From: Flaccisagitta enflata
Lineage: Eukaryota; Chaetognatha; Sagittoidea; Aphragmophora
Direction: 5' to 3'
NCBI GenBank assembly: GCA_965153355.1
Contig: OZ231126.1
Location: 21,824,001 to 21,888,000 of the forward strand
Length of the DNA: 64,000 nt
Shown here in pieces: positions 56,346 through 64,000 of the stretch; the stretch's first letter is position 1, and every line of letters starts with the position of its first letter. The notes under the pieces were generated by a model that saw only the letters and a list, made by a program, of their open reading frames with translations, was not told where the DNA came from and ran no database searches. The translations under genes were made by a program, and so were the position numbers.

Positions 56346-56510
56346 CTTAGTATGACTGGGCAGAATTCATTTAAGCCGATTACGCGGTATTCAATAAATT
56401 CCTTCCTTCCTACCTCCCTGTGTCGACGCAGCATCTTATAGAGACACTTTGCCACCGAAAAAAAAGTGAGAGAATGAGGTTTATTTTCCTAGCCTATAGC
56501 CGCCTATAGC
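56346..56510. other. unassigned sequence with a B hairpin-end remnant
   Basis: TATAGCCGCTGCCCAAAAAG at 56505-56524 resembles the B terminal hairpin and its A-rich flank. Confidence 0.4.
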
Positions 56511-56527
56511 CGCTGCCCAAAAAGAGA

Positions 56528-56745
56528 AAAAAAGAAAATTTTAGGAAAAAATTACTTATGGCAGTACCAAATTATAAAACCTGATTGGAAAAACACTATT
56601 TAACACTATTTAAATTGAAAATGTTATTCCATCTTCTTGCTTTATGTGGAAGAAAATCACAGATCTTGCAACCCGATGTGACACGTCACAGAGAAGAAAG
56701 GCAAAGGCAAGGGGGGACTCAAAAGCGACTCTATTTAGGGAAATA
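56528..56745. repeat. family F, copy 2 (partial)
   Basis: Ordered motifs shared with 11405-11708: GGCAGTACCAAATTATAAA, GCTTTATGTGGAAGAAAA and GGGACTCAAAAGCGACTC. No clear TIR remains. Confidence 0.5.
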
Positions 56746-57183
56746 TCAAGTGGGGCATTCGAAAGATCACATTGTAAAAAGAAAGTGTCCAAATCTGTAA
56801 ACCTCGGTTTAAAGCTCTGTCATTGCATGCAATTTGCATATTTTTCAAATATATGCTGAAAATCAACTAGATCTTGGATCAGAATGCCCAGTATCATGTT
56901 TTTTTCTCGTTAAAATTTCATGGAAAAATCAGAAAAAGGAGGAGTTGCCAGAAAACCATTTAGAGAGTCTCTGAATGGCTCGGTAAATCGAAGGAGTCGG
57001 GATAGCCTTATAGAAAATTGTCTGAGGTTTCCAAATCTGTTTTCAGAAAAATTTTCTCATGACGCGAAAAAACGCGATGATTCCAAGAATGCGATGGAGT
57101 CAAACGCGCGAGTAAATCAGACATGTAAAATTGATGCAAACGATTAGCATTGCTTTTACTGCTGTATCAATTTATGTCTTTTT
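56746..57183. other. unassigned sequence
   Basis: No convincing gene; a 75-codon frame at 56920-57147 has no recognisable domain. Confidence 0.4.
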
Positions 57184-58165
57184 AGTTGAGTGCACGCAAC
57201 TCTTGAACTTGTCGGTCAGTTGGTAGGTCTGTCTGTCTGTCCGTCCATCACATTTTTAAAATTCGGAATTTTTAGGGTAATTTGAGGGTACTTTAGGAGA
57301 TATTAGGTGCTTAAGTCGGGGTGCAAATAAAGATGAAATTTCGGTTTCAGTCTCTTTTTGTAACTATATTCATAACTTTTTTATGATTATTTTGATACAT
57401 TTGTAATTTTGAAGTTTAATATTTTTTTTCATTAGTAAAAGAAACCCTAGTAAGATAAAGGCATAGCTTTGTTCAATTGACAAAGACAAGAAAGAATCAC
57501 TGGAAATAATAGATGCCTTAAAAATAGTAGAGCAAAAATTCAAAACCCATAAAGGGAAAATTCTAAGACTTGAACAAGTTGAACAATTTTGCATTTCTAA
57601 GAATATGGCCCTCATCGTATATGTTCTTAGAATGAGGCCATGTTTTTGAAAATGCAAAATTTTGCATATAGAGAGAGTCTTCGAATTTTCCCCAACACAA
57701 GTCAAGTTGCGAAAATTAAATTTTCTTTAGATTTCCTTCTTTTTTCTCCCCTATTCACTTGCTCAGCACCCTTTCTTTTATGTGCAAATGATTTTCTATG
57801 CAAAACTAAATACAATATCACGTAACAATTATATTCTTTGATGAAAAAATTTGTATTTGTCAAATTTAAAATATTGAAAAAAATGTTTTGACTCGTCTAA
57901 TTTGGTCTTTGTTTGCACCTCAACTTAAGGTAATCAAGGGTATTCAAGGTCAGTTAAGTTGTTGTAAGGAAGGAAGGGAGGAGGGAGGGAAAGAGGGAAG
58001 GATAGTAGGAATGGAAGAAAAGGAAGGAAGGAAGAAAGGAGGAAAGGAATGAAAGAAGGAATGGAGGAAAAGGAAGGTAGGAAAGAAGGAATACGTATGT
58101 ATATAGTTAAGTCTGTAATTGTAATACGGAGCACACAACTGTTGACCTGTTGGGCTTGCTGATTA
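57184..58165 (+). mobile_element. A-like element with inserted foldback (A7)
   Basis: The left end TAGTTGAGTGCACGCAACTC and a GGTC/GTCT run (57210-57245) are A-type. A damaged right end is possible at 58132-58165 (CACAACTGTTGACCTGTTGG, GCTTGCTG). Purine-rich GGAAGGAAGG sequence fills 57965-58095. Confidence 0.5.
57308..57945. mobile_element. inverted-repeat element inside A7
   Basis: TTAAGTCGGGGTGCAAATAA (about 57311) pairs with TTTGTTTGCACCTCAACTTA (about 57909). An inner hairpin lies at 57585-57665 (ATTTTGCATTT and ATGGCCCTCAT arms). I could not fix a target duplication. Confidence 0.5.
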
Positions 58166-58180
58166 CGATTTTTCCGTTTT

Positions 58181-59570
58181 TAGTCGCGTGCACGCGACTC
58201 TACAACTCCGTCGGTCGGTCCGTCCGTCGGTCCGTCGGTCGGTAACACTTAGCTTTTTTGCGTCGTTTATGGTCATTTAGGGTTGTCTCGAGTCATTTTG
58301 AGTCATTTTTTGTTGCTTTAGGTCATTTTTGATTGTTTTTAATAATTTTTGGTCATTTTTGATCATTTTTGATCATATATGTCATTTTGCTCATTTATGT
58401 CATTTGTGTCATTTTTGGATGTTTAAAGTAGTTTTAAGTTATTTCAAGCCATTTTGGGACATTTCCTGTCATTTTTGGTCATTTGAGATCATTTTTGGTA
58501 TGTTTTGGTCATTTATGTCATTTTGTTCATTTTGATCATTTAACTCATATTTGTCCTTTTTTCTTATTTCTTGTCTTAATAGGTCTTCTTTGGATATTAT
58601 GGGTCACTTTGGGTCATTGTAGGTCATTTTGGGTTATCTTGAGTCGTCATGGGTCCGGGCTAGGGACTCCATCTTTTGTCATTTTTTGGTCTGCTTTAAG
58701 TCTGCTATAAGTCTGGTTTGAGTCTGGTTTAAGTCTTGGTTTGAGTCTGGTTTAAGTTTGGTTTAAGTCTGGTTTAAGTCTGGTTTAAGTCTGGTTTAAG
58801 TTTGGTGTGAGCCTGCTGTAAGCCTGCTGTAAGTCTGGTGTAAGTCTGGTTTAAGTCTGATTTAAGTCTGATTTAGGTTGGGATGAGGTCTGGATTAAGT
58901 CTGGTTTAAGTCTGGTGTAAGTGTGGTGTAAGTGTGGTGTAAGTGTGGTGTAAGTGTGGTGTAAGTCTGGTGTAAGTCTGGTTAAAGTCTGGATTAAGTC
59001 TGGTTTAAGTCTGGTTTAAGTCTGGTTTAAGTCTGGTTTGAGTCTGGTTTGAGTCTGGTTTGAGTCCGGATTGAGTATGGTTTGAATCTGGTTTGAGTCT
59101 GGTTTGAGTCTGGTTTGAGTCCGGCTTGAGTCTGGTTTAAGTCTGGTTTGAGTCTGGTTTAAGACTGGTTTATGTCTGGTTTATGTCTTGTTTATGTCTG
59201 ATTGATTTCTGGTTTGGGTCTGGTTTATGTCTGATTCATGTCTGGTTAAGGTCTGGTTTATGTCTGGTTTATGTCTGGTTTAGGTCTGGTTTAGGTCTGG
59301 TTTAATTCTGGTTTGAGTCTGGTTTGAGTCTGGTTTGAGTCTGGTTTGAGTCTGGTTTGAGCCTGGATTGAGTCTGGTTTGAGTATGGATTCAGTCTGGT
59401 TTGAGTATGGATTCAGTCTGGTTTGAGTCTGGTTTGAGTCTGGTTTGAGTCTGGTTTGGGTCTGGTTTGGGTCAGGTTTAAGTCTGATTTTTGATAAAAA
59501 GATACAATAAGGAGTCACGTCAGTTCAGTCATTTTTGTCCTGCACGCGACTTATAGGTGTTGGCCTTGTT
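58181..59570 (+). mobile_element. A element expanded by two internal satellites (A8)
   Basis: Starts TAGTCGCGTGCACGCGAC, then CTCTACAACTCCGTCGGTCG and GTCC/GGTC. A TCATTTTGGG/TCATTTTTGG-type decamer region spans 58265-58650. An 11-bp array of GTCTGGTTTAA/GTCTGGTTTGA units spans about 58690-59485. The end is CTGCACGCGACTTATAGG and TGTTGGCCTTGTT. It is by far the longest A copy. The Asn-Gln-Thr/Leu-Lys-Pro-Asp reverse frame is a satellite artefact. Confidence 0.85.
58690..59485. repeat. 11-bp satellite GTCTGGTTTRA
   Basis: About 70 units of eleven bases with local variants (GTGTAA, GATTTAA, TTATGTCTG blocks). Runs of the same variant sit next to each other, indicating local duplication of unit groups. 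Confidence 0.95.
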
Positions 59571-59758
59571 TAACACTAAAAGCGGCTCTTGCCGTTGGAC
59601 AGACAAACACAGACAGACAGACAGAGAAAAAGAGAGACAGAGACAGACAGACAAAGACAGACAGACAGACAGACACTCAATTTATTGCCAGCAATTATAA
59701 CCTGGAACATTTCAAACTTCAAATAGACTTCAACAACTTGAAACATCATTTTTTAAAA
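59571..59758. repeat. CAGA-rich degenerate tract
   Basis: GACAGACAGACA-type sequence at 59592-59674, then unassigned DNA. Confidence 0.75.
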
Positions 59759-59925
59759 ACAAGGCCGGATAGGGCCACCAGTTGGGGACGGGTGGGCAGG
59801 GGCGGAAATGCGCGTTTTCCCACTTTTCGACTCAATCACGGACCAACGGACGGACCAACAGACCGACGGACCGACAGACGGACGGACGTACAAAGCCTCT
59901 TATAGAGTTTTGTGTCCGCAACTAA
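59759..59925 (-). mobile_element. A element, copy A9
   Basis: AACAAGGCCGGATAGGGCCA, GGGTGGGCAGGGGCGGAAAT, GCGCGTTTTCCCACTTTTCG, a GGAC/GACC run, AAAGCCTCTTATAGAG and the hairpin end GTGTCCGCAACTAAAC, with one arm altered. A compact copy close to A2 and A4 in reverse. Confidence 0.9.
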
Positions 59926-60099
59926 ACATGCAAAAAAATGAAAAAAAAGGGGAAAAAATTTCCAAGACGATACTGATCTTTTATTTTTATCGGGTTTTCC
60001 CGTTTGGGCGAAGCTTTAATTCGAGCTGGGCCGCATCAACTTAAGGGCTAAATGGGCTTAGCCCAGGGGCCTCGCGCCTTTAGGGGCCTCGCACCCTTA

Positions 60100-60182
60100 G
60101 GAGGGAAAGAAGGAGAAAAGGAAGAAAAAAAAGAGGAAAGAGAAAAAAAGAAAAGGAAAGAAAAAAGAAGGAGAAAAGAAGA
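60100..60182. repeat. purine-rich tract
   Basis: GAAGGAGAAAAGGAAG-type; it resumes beyond the B2 element at 61011. Confidence 0.8.
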
Positions 60183-61014
60183 ACAGGTCGCCCAAGGGCA
60201 ATATGTGGTCAGCGATACCCGTTGCCCTGCTTTGAGTGATTGTGAATTGGAGTGAGGGGAAGCAGGGCAGCGGCCCCGAAGGGGACGAAGTCCTGTAGAA
60301 CACAGGGGGACTTTCATTCGTCCTACCTAAGGAAGTGGATGAGATGCTATAGAGGGCTGACTGAAGGCATTCAAGAGCCTAAACTGAGGTCTAAGCAGGC
60401 TGATATAAGGCCTGAGAATGCCAATTAGAAGCTTGAGAGGGCTGACTTAAGGCTTGAGAGAGCTGGATTAAGGCTTGAAAGGCCAGAGGACTGATTTGAG
60501 GCATGAGAGGCTTAATCTGAGGCATGAGAGGCCAGGTTTGAGTCCTGAGAAGCCAGATTTGAGGCCTGAGAAGCCAGATTTGAGGCCTGAGAGGCCAGAT
60601 TTGAGGCCTGAGAGGCCAGATTTGAGGCCTGAGAGGCCAGATTTGAGGCCTGAGAGGCCAGATCTGAGGCCTGAGAGGCTGGATTTGAGGCCTGAGAGGC
60701 CAGATCTGAGGCCTGAGAGGCTAGATTTGAGGCCTGAGAGGCTGGATTTGAGGCCTGAGAGGCCAGATTTGAGGCCTGAGAGGCCAGATCTGAGGCCTGA
60801 GAGGCCAGATTTGAGGCCTGAGAGGCGAGATTTGAGGCCTGAGAGGCCAGATCTGAGGCCTGAGAGGCTGAATTTGAGGCCTAAGAGGCTGAATTTGAGG
60901 CCTGAGGGGTCTGATGAAGGGGGGGACTAACGGACGAATGGACGGATGGACGGACGAACGAAAGTCCCCCTGTGTTCTACAGGACTTCGTCCCCTTCGGG
61001 GCCGCTGCCCAAAA
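60183..61014 (-). mobile_element. B2 element with 21-bp satellite core
   Basis: On the given strand: ACAGGTCGCCCAAGGGCAAT, GTGGTCAGCGATACCC, GGGCAGCGGCCCCGAAGGGG and ACGAAGTCCTGTAGAACACA. The core is TTTGAGGCCTGAGAGGCCAGA units (60520-60910). A GGAC stretch at 60928-60955, then CCCTGTGTTCTACAGGACTT, CGTCCCCTTCGGGGCCGCTG and CCC next to AAAAAG follow. The 151-codon frame with a seven-residue LRPERPD repeat is the 21-bp satellite read in phase, not a gene. Confidence 0.88.
60520..60910. repeat. 21-bp satellite inside B2
   Basis: About 18 units of TTTGAGGCCTGAGAGGCCAGA. The unit contains the palindromic AGGCCT and alternates between CCAGAT and CTGGAT variants. Confidence 0.95.
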
Positions 61015-61023
61015 AGAGGAAAA

Positions 61024-61099
61024 AGAAGAAAAAGAAGAAGAAGAAGAAGAAGAAGAAGAAGAAGAAGAAGAAGAAGAAGAAGAAGAAGAAGAAGAAGAA
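61024..61099. repeat. (GAA)n microsatellite
   Basis: About 25 triplets directly after the A-rich flank of the B2 element. Confidence 0.97.
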
Positions 61100-61447
61100 A
61101 TTTTCTTCAAAAGCCTAGAGCTATTTTAAGAACATGAGCTTATGGAAGAAGTAAAGGTGGAAAAAACATGAGGAAAAAGTTTTGACCTTTGAAGGCAAGA
61201 AAAAAATCTCATATAAAGATATATGAATTGAAACATAAAAGTCAATAAGCTTTTTACCAGTTTCTGGTAGGATGATATTTGAGTACCATTTGCTTATGCA
61301 ACAGTTACTTTGCTCATGTGTCACAGAATCAAAAAGTTCTTTTGCACACCATTTGCTTGTGCAAGGGTTCCTTGAAGATGCTCAACCATCAACTTAGATA
61401 AAATAATTGTCAACAAATTTCTTATCAATTGCTAGAGTATGATTTTT
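61100..61447. other. unassigned sequence
   Basis: The phrase CACCATTTGCTTRTGCAA occurs twice (about 61287 and 61348). Nothing else seen. Confidence 0.4.
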
Positions 61448-61633
61448 TAGTCGCGTGCTACGCGACTCTACAACCTGCTATGTCGGTCTGTTGGTTGGTC
61501 GGTCTGTCGGTTGGTCCCCTTTTTACTTTTTTGGCGTTTTTGAGCTTTTTGAGCATATGGCTCCTGCCCAGGTGCCCTGGTGACCCTCTCCAGCACTGCT
61601 CCCGCCCAGCCGCACGCAACTAGGTTAGCCGTG
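61448..61633 (+). mobile_element. A element, uninterrupted relative of A5 (A10)
   Basis: TAGTCGCGTGCTACGCGACT, CTACAACCTGCTATGTCGG, GGTT/GGTC run, CCCCTTTTTACTTTTTTGGC, CATATGGCTCCTGCCCAGGT, CCGCACGCAACTAGG and a 3' end cut short after GCCGTGA. It supplies the empty-site comparison that defines the B3 insertion at 28110/30038. Confidence 0.87.
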
Positions 61634-62110
61634 ACGACATAAATCATAAATCGACATAATCAAATTCTGAAAAAATGCCTGGAAGAGTAGGTTTTAGCAT
61701 TTATTCATGCCAAATTTTAGCATTAGGTCTCAAGTAGTTTAGCCTCAACCGCTTTTTAAGTCAAACTATGAATCATCCAAAATCACTTTTTTTAACTATG
61801 GCAAAAAAAAAGAAGCAAACTACTTGTTTGTCATTGTTTAACATCCAAGCTATGAGAAAAACATAGCAAAGTTCATGACCATTTTGAAGCTCTGCGAAAG
61901 ATCTTTCAAATGAGACCTTGCTGTATGTCCTAGCTCTATCCGTTTAGAAATGGCATTAGGATGAAGACAGGTAGTCAAGAATTTGGAAATTCACTACATG
62001 ATTTTCATGGGTTATCTTTATTCTAACATAAAAATCAAACACATGGAATTAGAAATTTGTTCTTGGTACCATTTTTAAGAAAATTTGAAGCTCTTTAATT
62101 TGCTTCTGGA
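61634..62110. repeat. remnants of families D and E
   Basis: GAGTAGGTTTTAGCATTTAT, CATGCCAAATTTTAGCATTA and GGTCTCAAGTAGTTTAGCCT match the right arm of the family D element. At 61880-61950, GAAGCTCTGCGAAAGATCTT and CCTAGCTCTATCCGTTTAGA match family E in reverse. Termini are lost. Confidence 0.6.
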
Positions 62111-62113
62111 TAA

Positions 62114-62962
62114 CGAGTAACAGTTGGTGAGGTTTTAGATATGGTTTCTTTTTTGGTTAAAGAAACTTATATCAAGGCTTTTGGTCACATCTTTCAGCAA
62201 GTAAAAGGTATTATCATGGGTGGCAAAATTTCTGGTTGGCTCTCTGATTGCTCTTTGATGGTTGATGAATTTCGTTACGTTAAATCTAAGGTCTCCTCCG
62301 GTTTAAGGGAAGATGCTTGCAGGCTTAAGTTTTTCAGACGTTACAGAGACGATTGCACTACTCTTAATTGTCCCAAATTCATTGATATTGCTAGAGAGAT
62401 TTATCCACAGAGCTTGTCGTTAACGCAGGAAAATGAAGATCCCAGTAAGGCTAATGTTCTTGATTTGGAGGTTAGCATTGCAAACTCTATTTGTACTACA
62501 AAGGTTTATTGTAAGACAGATCATTTCCCCTTTGAAGTCATCTCTTTTCCCTTCCTTGAAAGCAACATTGATAATGGTCTATGTTATCGAGTTTTTTACA
62601 GTCAGGTCATTTGATTCCAAAGGTTGTGTTCTAATCGCTGTGATTTTGAGACAAGGACTAGACATTTAGGTATTGTTCTGAAAGGACGTGGTTACATTAT
62701 CTCTTGGCTTGAAAAGGAATTTTGTAAAGCAGTAAGAAAATATATCTCTGAGTTTCAAAAGTGGTCTCTTCCTTTTGATTTCAATGCCTGGTTCAAACGC
62801 ATAATGAATAAACGCCGTGACAGTCAATCTGCTTTAGATGTCTCTACATCCTCTCAGCCTGTATCTGGTCAATCTGCCTTGCCTGTCCCTATGTCCTTCT
62901 CCCAGCCTGTACCCGGTTTCGACTCACGAAGTGATATTTTGAGTTACTTAAGTCAACCTTAG
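62114..62962 (+). pseudogene. 5'-truncated retroelement reverse transcriptase with a premature stop
   Basis: A frame open from 62114 (a TAA stop lies just upstream at 62111) runs to TAG at 62960-62962, with one internal TGA at 62612-62614. Numbering from the Met at 62141, residues 10-40 fit the family stretch around GIPMG, here GIIMGG with I for P. Residues 68-71 are YRDD (62342-62353), the YxDD catalytic motif of the RT palm. Further blocks are IYPQSLSL, VLDLEVSI, CKTDHFPFEVISFPFLESNI and YSQVI; after the stop, LCSNRCDF and LKGRGYIISWLEKEF. These blocks, in this order, are typical of a group of animal RT-domain proteins that I associate with Penelope-like or similar non-LTR elements. The subclass is uncertain. 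The N-terminal RT fingers and any endonuclease are absent. The C-terminal tail (about 62800-62960) is rich in Ser, Gln and Pro. No host-gene role is suggested. Confidence 0.85.
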
Positions 62963-63560
62963 AGTCTTTGCTTTAAGCATGGTGGACTGTTTACATAGCC
63001 TCAATGATTTTAGCATTTGGCAACTGTTGCTTGTGTACTATTTACATAGACTTTAGCAGTTGTTGCTTACTCTTTTGATTGACTTACTATAGGTAGTATG
63101 CCGGTTTCTCTTTTGATTTTCACAGGTTTTGAATATTTTAAGGTTTTAAGGTTTTTCAAAAATCTAGACTTCTAGTTTTCATTTTAGTTAAATTTTCAAT
63201 TTCAAGTTTTGAATTTTAAGTTTCAAATTCTAAGTTTTTAAGTCTTTAAGTTTTGAAAAAAATATAAAAAATTTTTAAAAAGTTTTTTAAAATTAAATTT
63301 TTTTAAGTTTTTGGATTTTAAAATTTTTTGATAATTTTGGAAAAATTCTTTAAAGTTTTTGGGAATTTTTAGGAAATTTTTAAAAATTTTTAAAGTTTTA
63401 AAGTTTTAAAAATTTTTCAGTTTTCCAAAAAATTTAAGTTTAAAGTTTTTTTCATTTTTCAAAATTTTTAAGTTTTTAGTTTTTAAGTTTAAATTTAAAG
63501 TTTTTTCTTATTCCTTCCCAATTGTCTGTACTATTTACTTAGCCTTAAAGTTGGTTTGGA
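62963..63560. other. AT-rich low-complexity DNA
   Basis: AAGTTTTTAAA-type sequence at 63120-63510. No terminal repeat of the retroelement is recognisable. Confidence 0.7.
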
Positions 63561-63589
63561 ATAAGACTCTTTCGTTCTACTCCTGATCT

Positions 63590-63860
63590 AAGTTTCTCCC
63601 CCAACCTACCCCTACCCTCTTCCTACCCTCCCACCACTACCTCCCACCCACTCTGCTACCCCCACCTTTGACCCAGCCCTACCTCCTACCTACCTACCTA
63701 CTCCAACCTCCCACCTACCCCTACCTACCAACCCCTGCCTACCCTTCTACCCATACATCCTACCTTCTCCTATCTAACTAACCCCATCTCCTACCTACCC
63801 TCCTACCCAACCTCTTACCAACCCCTACCTCCTACCTACCCCACCTTTTGTTTATTTTAT
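63590..63860. repeat. degenerate (CCTAC)n tract
   Basis: CTACCTACC/CCCTACC variants without a fixed period. The remainder to 64000 is pyrimidine-rich and unassigned. Confidence 0.8.
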
Positions 63861-64000
63861 CGCATATCTCCCTCTACCTCTACCTTACACTGCCTCTACT
63901 TTCTTTGACCATTTGTTTTTTCCTTTATTTCAACTATCTTCACCTGTACCTTTGACCACTGAAGCCCTGTTGATCACATGACCTATCCTCTTCCTCATCT

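Noticed and set aside
59291-59518. 75-codon Asn-Gln-Thr-Arg-Leu-Lys-Pro-Asp repeat on the reverse strand
   Set aside because: The 11-bp satellite repeats every 33 bases in frame; artefact.
60475-60930. 151-codon frame with a perfect seven-residue repeat
   Set aside because: The 21-bp satellite of a B2 core is a multiple of three, which keeps any frame open. Flanking element ends show it is non-coding.
62433-62669. 78-codon frame overlapping the RT
   Set aside because: It is in another phase than the YxDD-containing frame. The RT frame itself continues after the single TGA.

Overview
The window looks like repeat-dominated nuclear DNA of a multicellular animal, probably an invertebrate. I base this on the almost complete absence of intact coding sequence, about 27 long GA/CT dinucleotide arrays, three long CA arrays, many trinucleotide arrays and minisatellites, a decayed eukaryotic-type retroelement reverse transcriptase (RT), and many non-autonomous transposons. 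I cannot name the taxon. I see no intact host gene, no tRNA or rRNA gene, no CRISPR array and no bacterial operon. Most long open frames in the window are only read-through of simple repeats.

Two dispersed repeat families dominate, and I call them A and B. Family A begins with a short hairpin (stem GTTGCG or GTCGCG) after a T run. It continues with a (GTCC/GGTC)n stretch and a G-poor conserved block, and ends GCCGTGTATCCGGCCTTGTT. Family B begins GGGCAGCGGCCCC, has a long internal inverted repeat around a variable tandem-repeat core, and ends in a tail containing GCTGACCA. B splits into three subfamilies (B1, B2, B3), and each left block is always paired with its own inverted repeat and its own tail. 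One B3 copy sits cleanly between two T residues of an A copy, with no target duplication. The terminal hairpins, T^T insertion and internal (CCGT)n repeats suggest non-autonomous Helentron-type rolling-circle elements (HINE/DINE-1-like). That assignment is inference.

A second layer consists of terminal-inverted-repeat (TIR) DNA transposons. Several foldback or MITE-like elements lie between TA dinucleotides (421-811, 2262-2592, 2954-3187, 3481-4071, 9066-9670, 30842-31474, 37057-37492, 38861-39455, 46454-46793, 54508-55047, 55470-56065). Two elements have exact 8-bp target duplications and are hAT-like: 28562-29998 (duplication GCACGGGT) and 50759-52223 (GTGTGTAG). The second is a near-perfect 1.46-kb palindrome.

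Layout. 1-7.2 kb: TA-flanked elements, one B3 copy, GA/AAC arrays and a first A copy. 7.4-9.8 kb: a purine-rich minisatellite interrupted by B1 and by a TA-flanked element. 10-17 kb: A copies, the first copy of repeat C, and a 270-bp GTT array. 17.1-18.1 kb: B2 and B3 head to tail. 18.7-22.7 kb: CA, CT, GTT and ATC arrays. 23.3-24.0 kb: a minisatellite interrupted by an A copy. 28.0-30.2 kb: a four-level nest of elements. 31-36 kb: very long CT, GAA, GA and CA arrays. 37-41 kb: foldbacks and a B3 copy in a GGGA-rich tract. 42.6-44.4 kb: a 913-bp tandem duplication. 50.4-52.3 kb: a B1 copy split by the giant palindrome. 52.9-55.3 kb: B3, B1, B2 and a B3 fragment in one orientation. 57-61.6 kb: A copies, one holding an 11-bp satellite, and a B2 copy with a 21-bp satellite. 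62.1-63.0 kb: a 5'-truncated RT pseudogene with a stop at a position where its family usually has arginine.

The sequences do not form a pathway. They record successive transposon insertions, and the nesting gives a relative order: A before B3 before the hAT-like element before B1 in the 28-30 kb nest, and B1 before the palindromic element at 50-52 kb.
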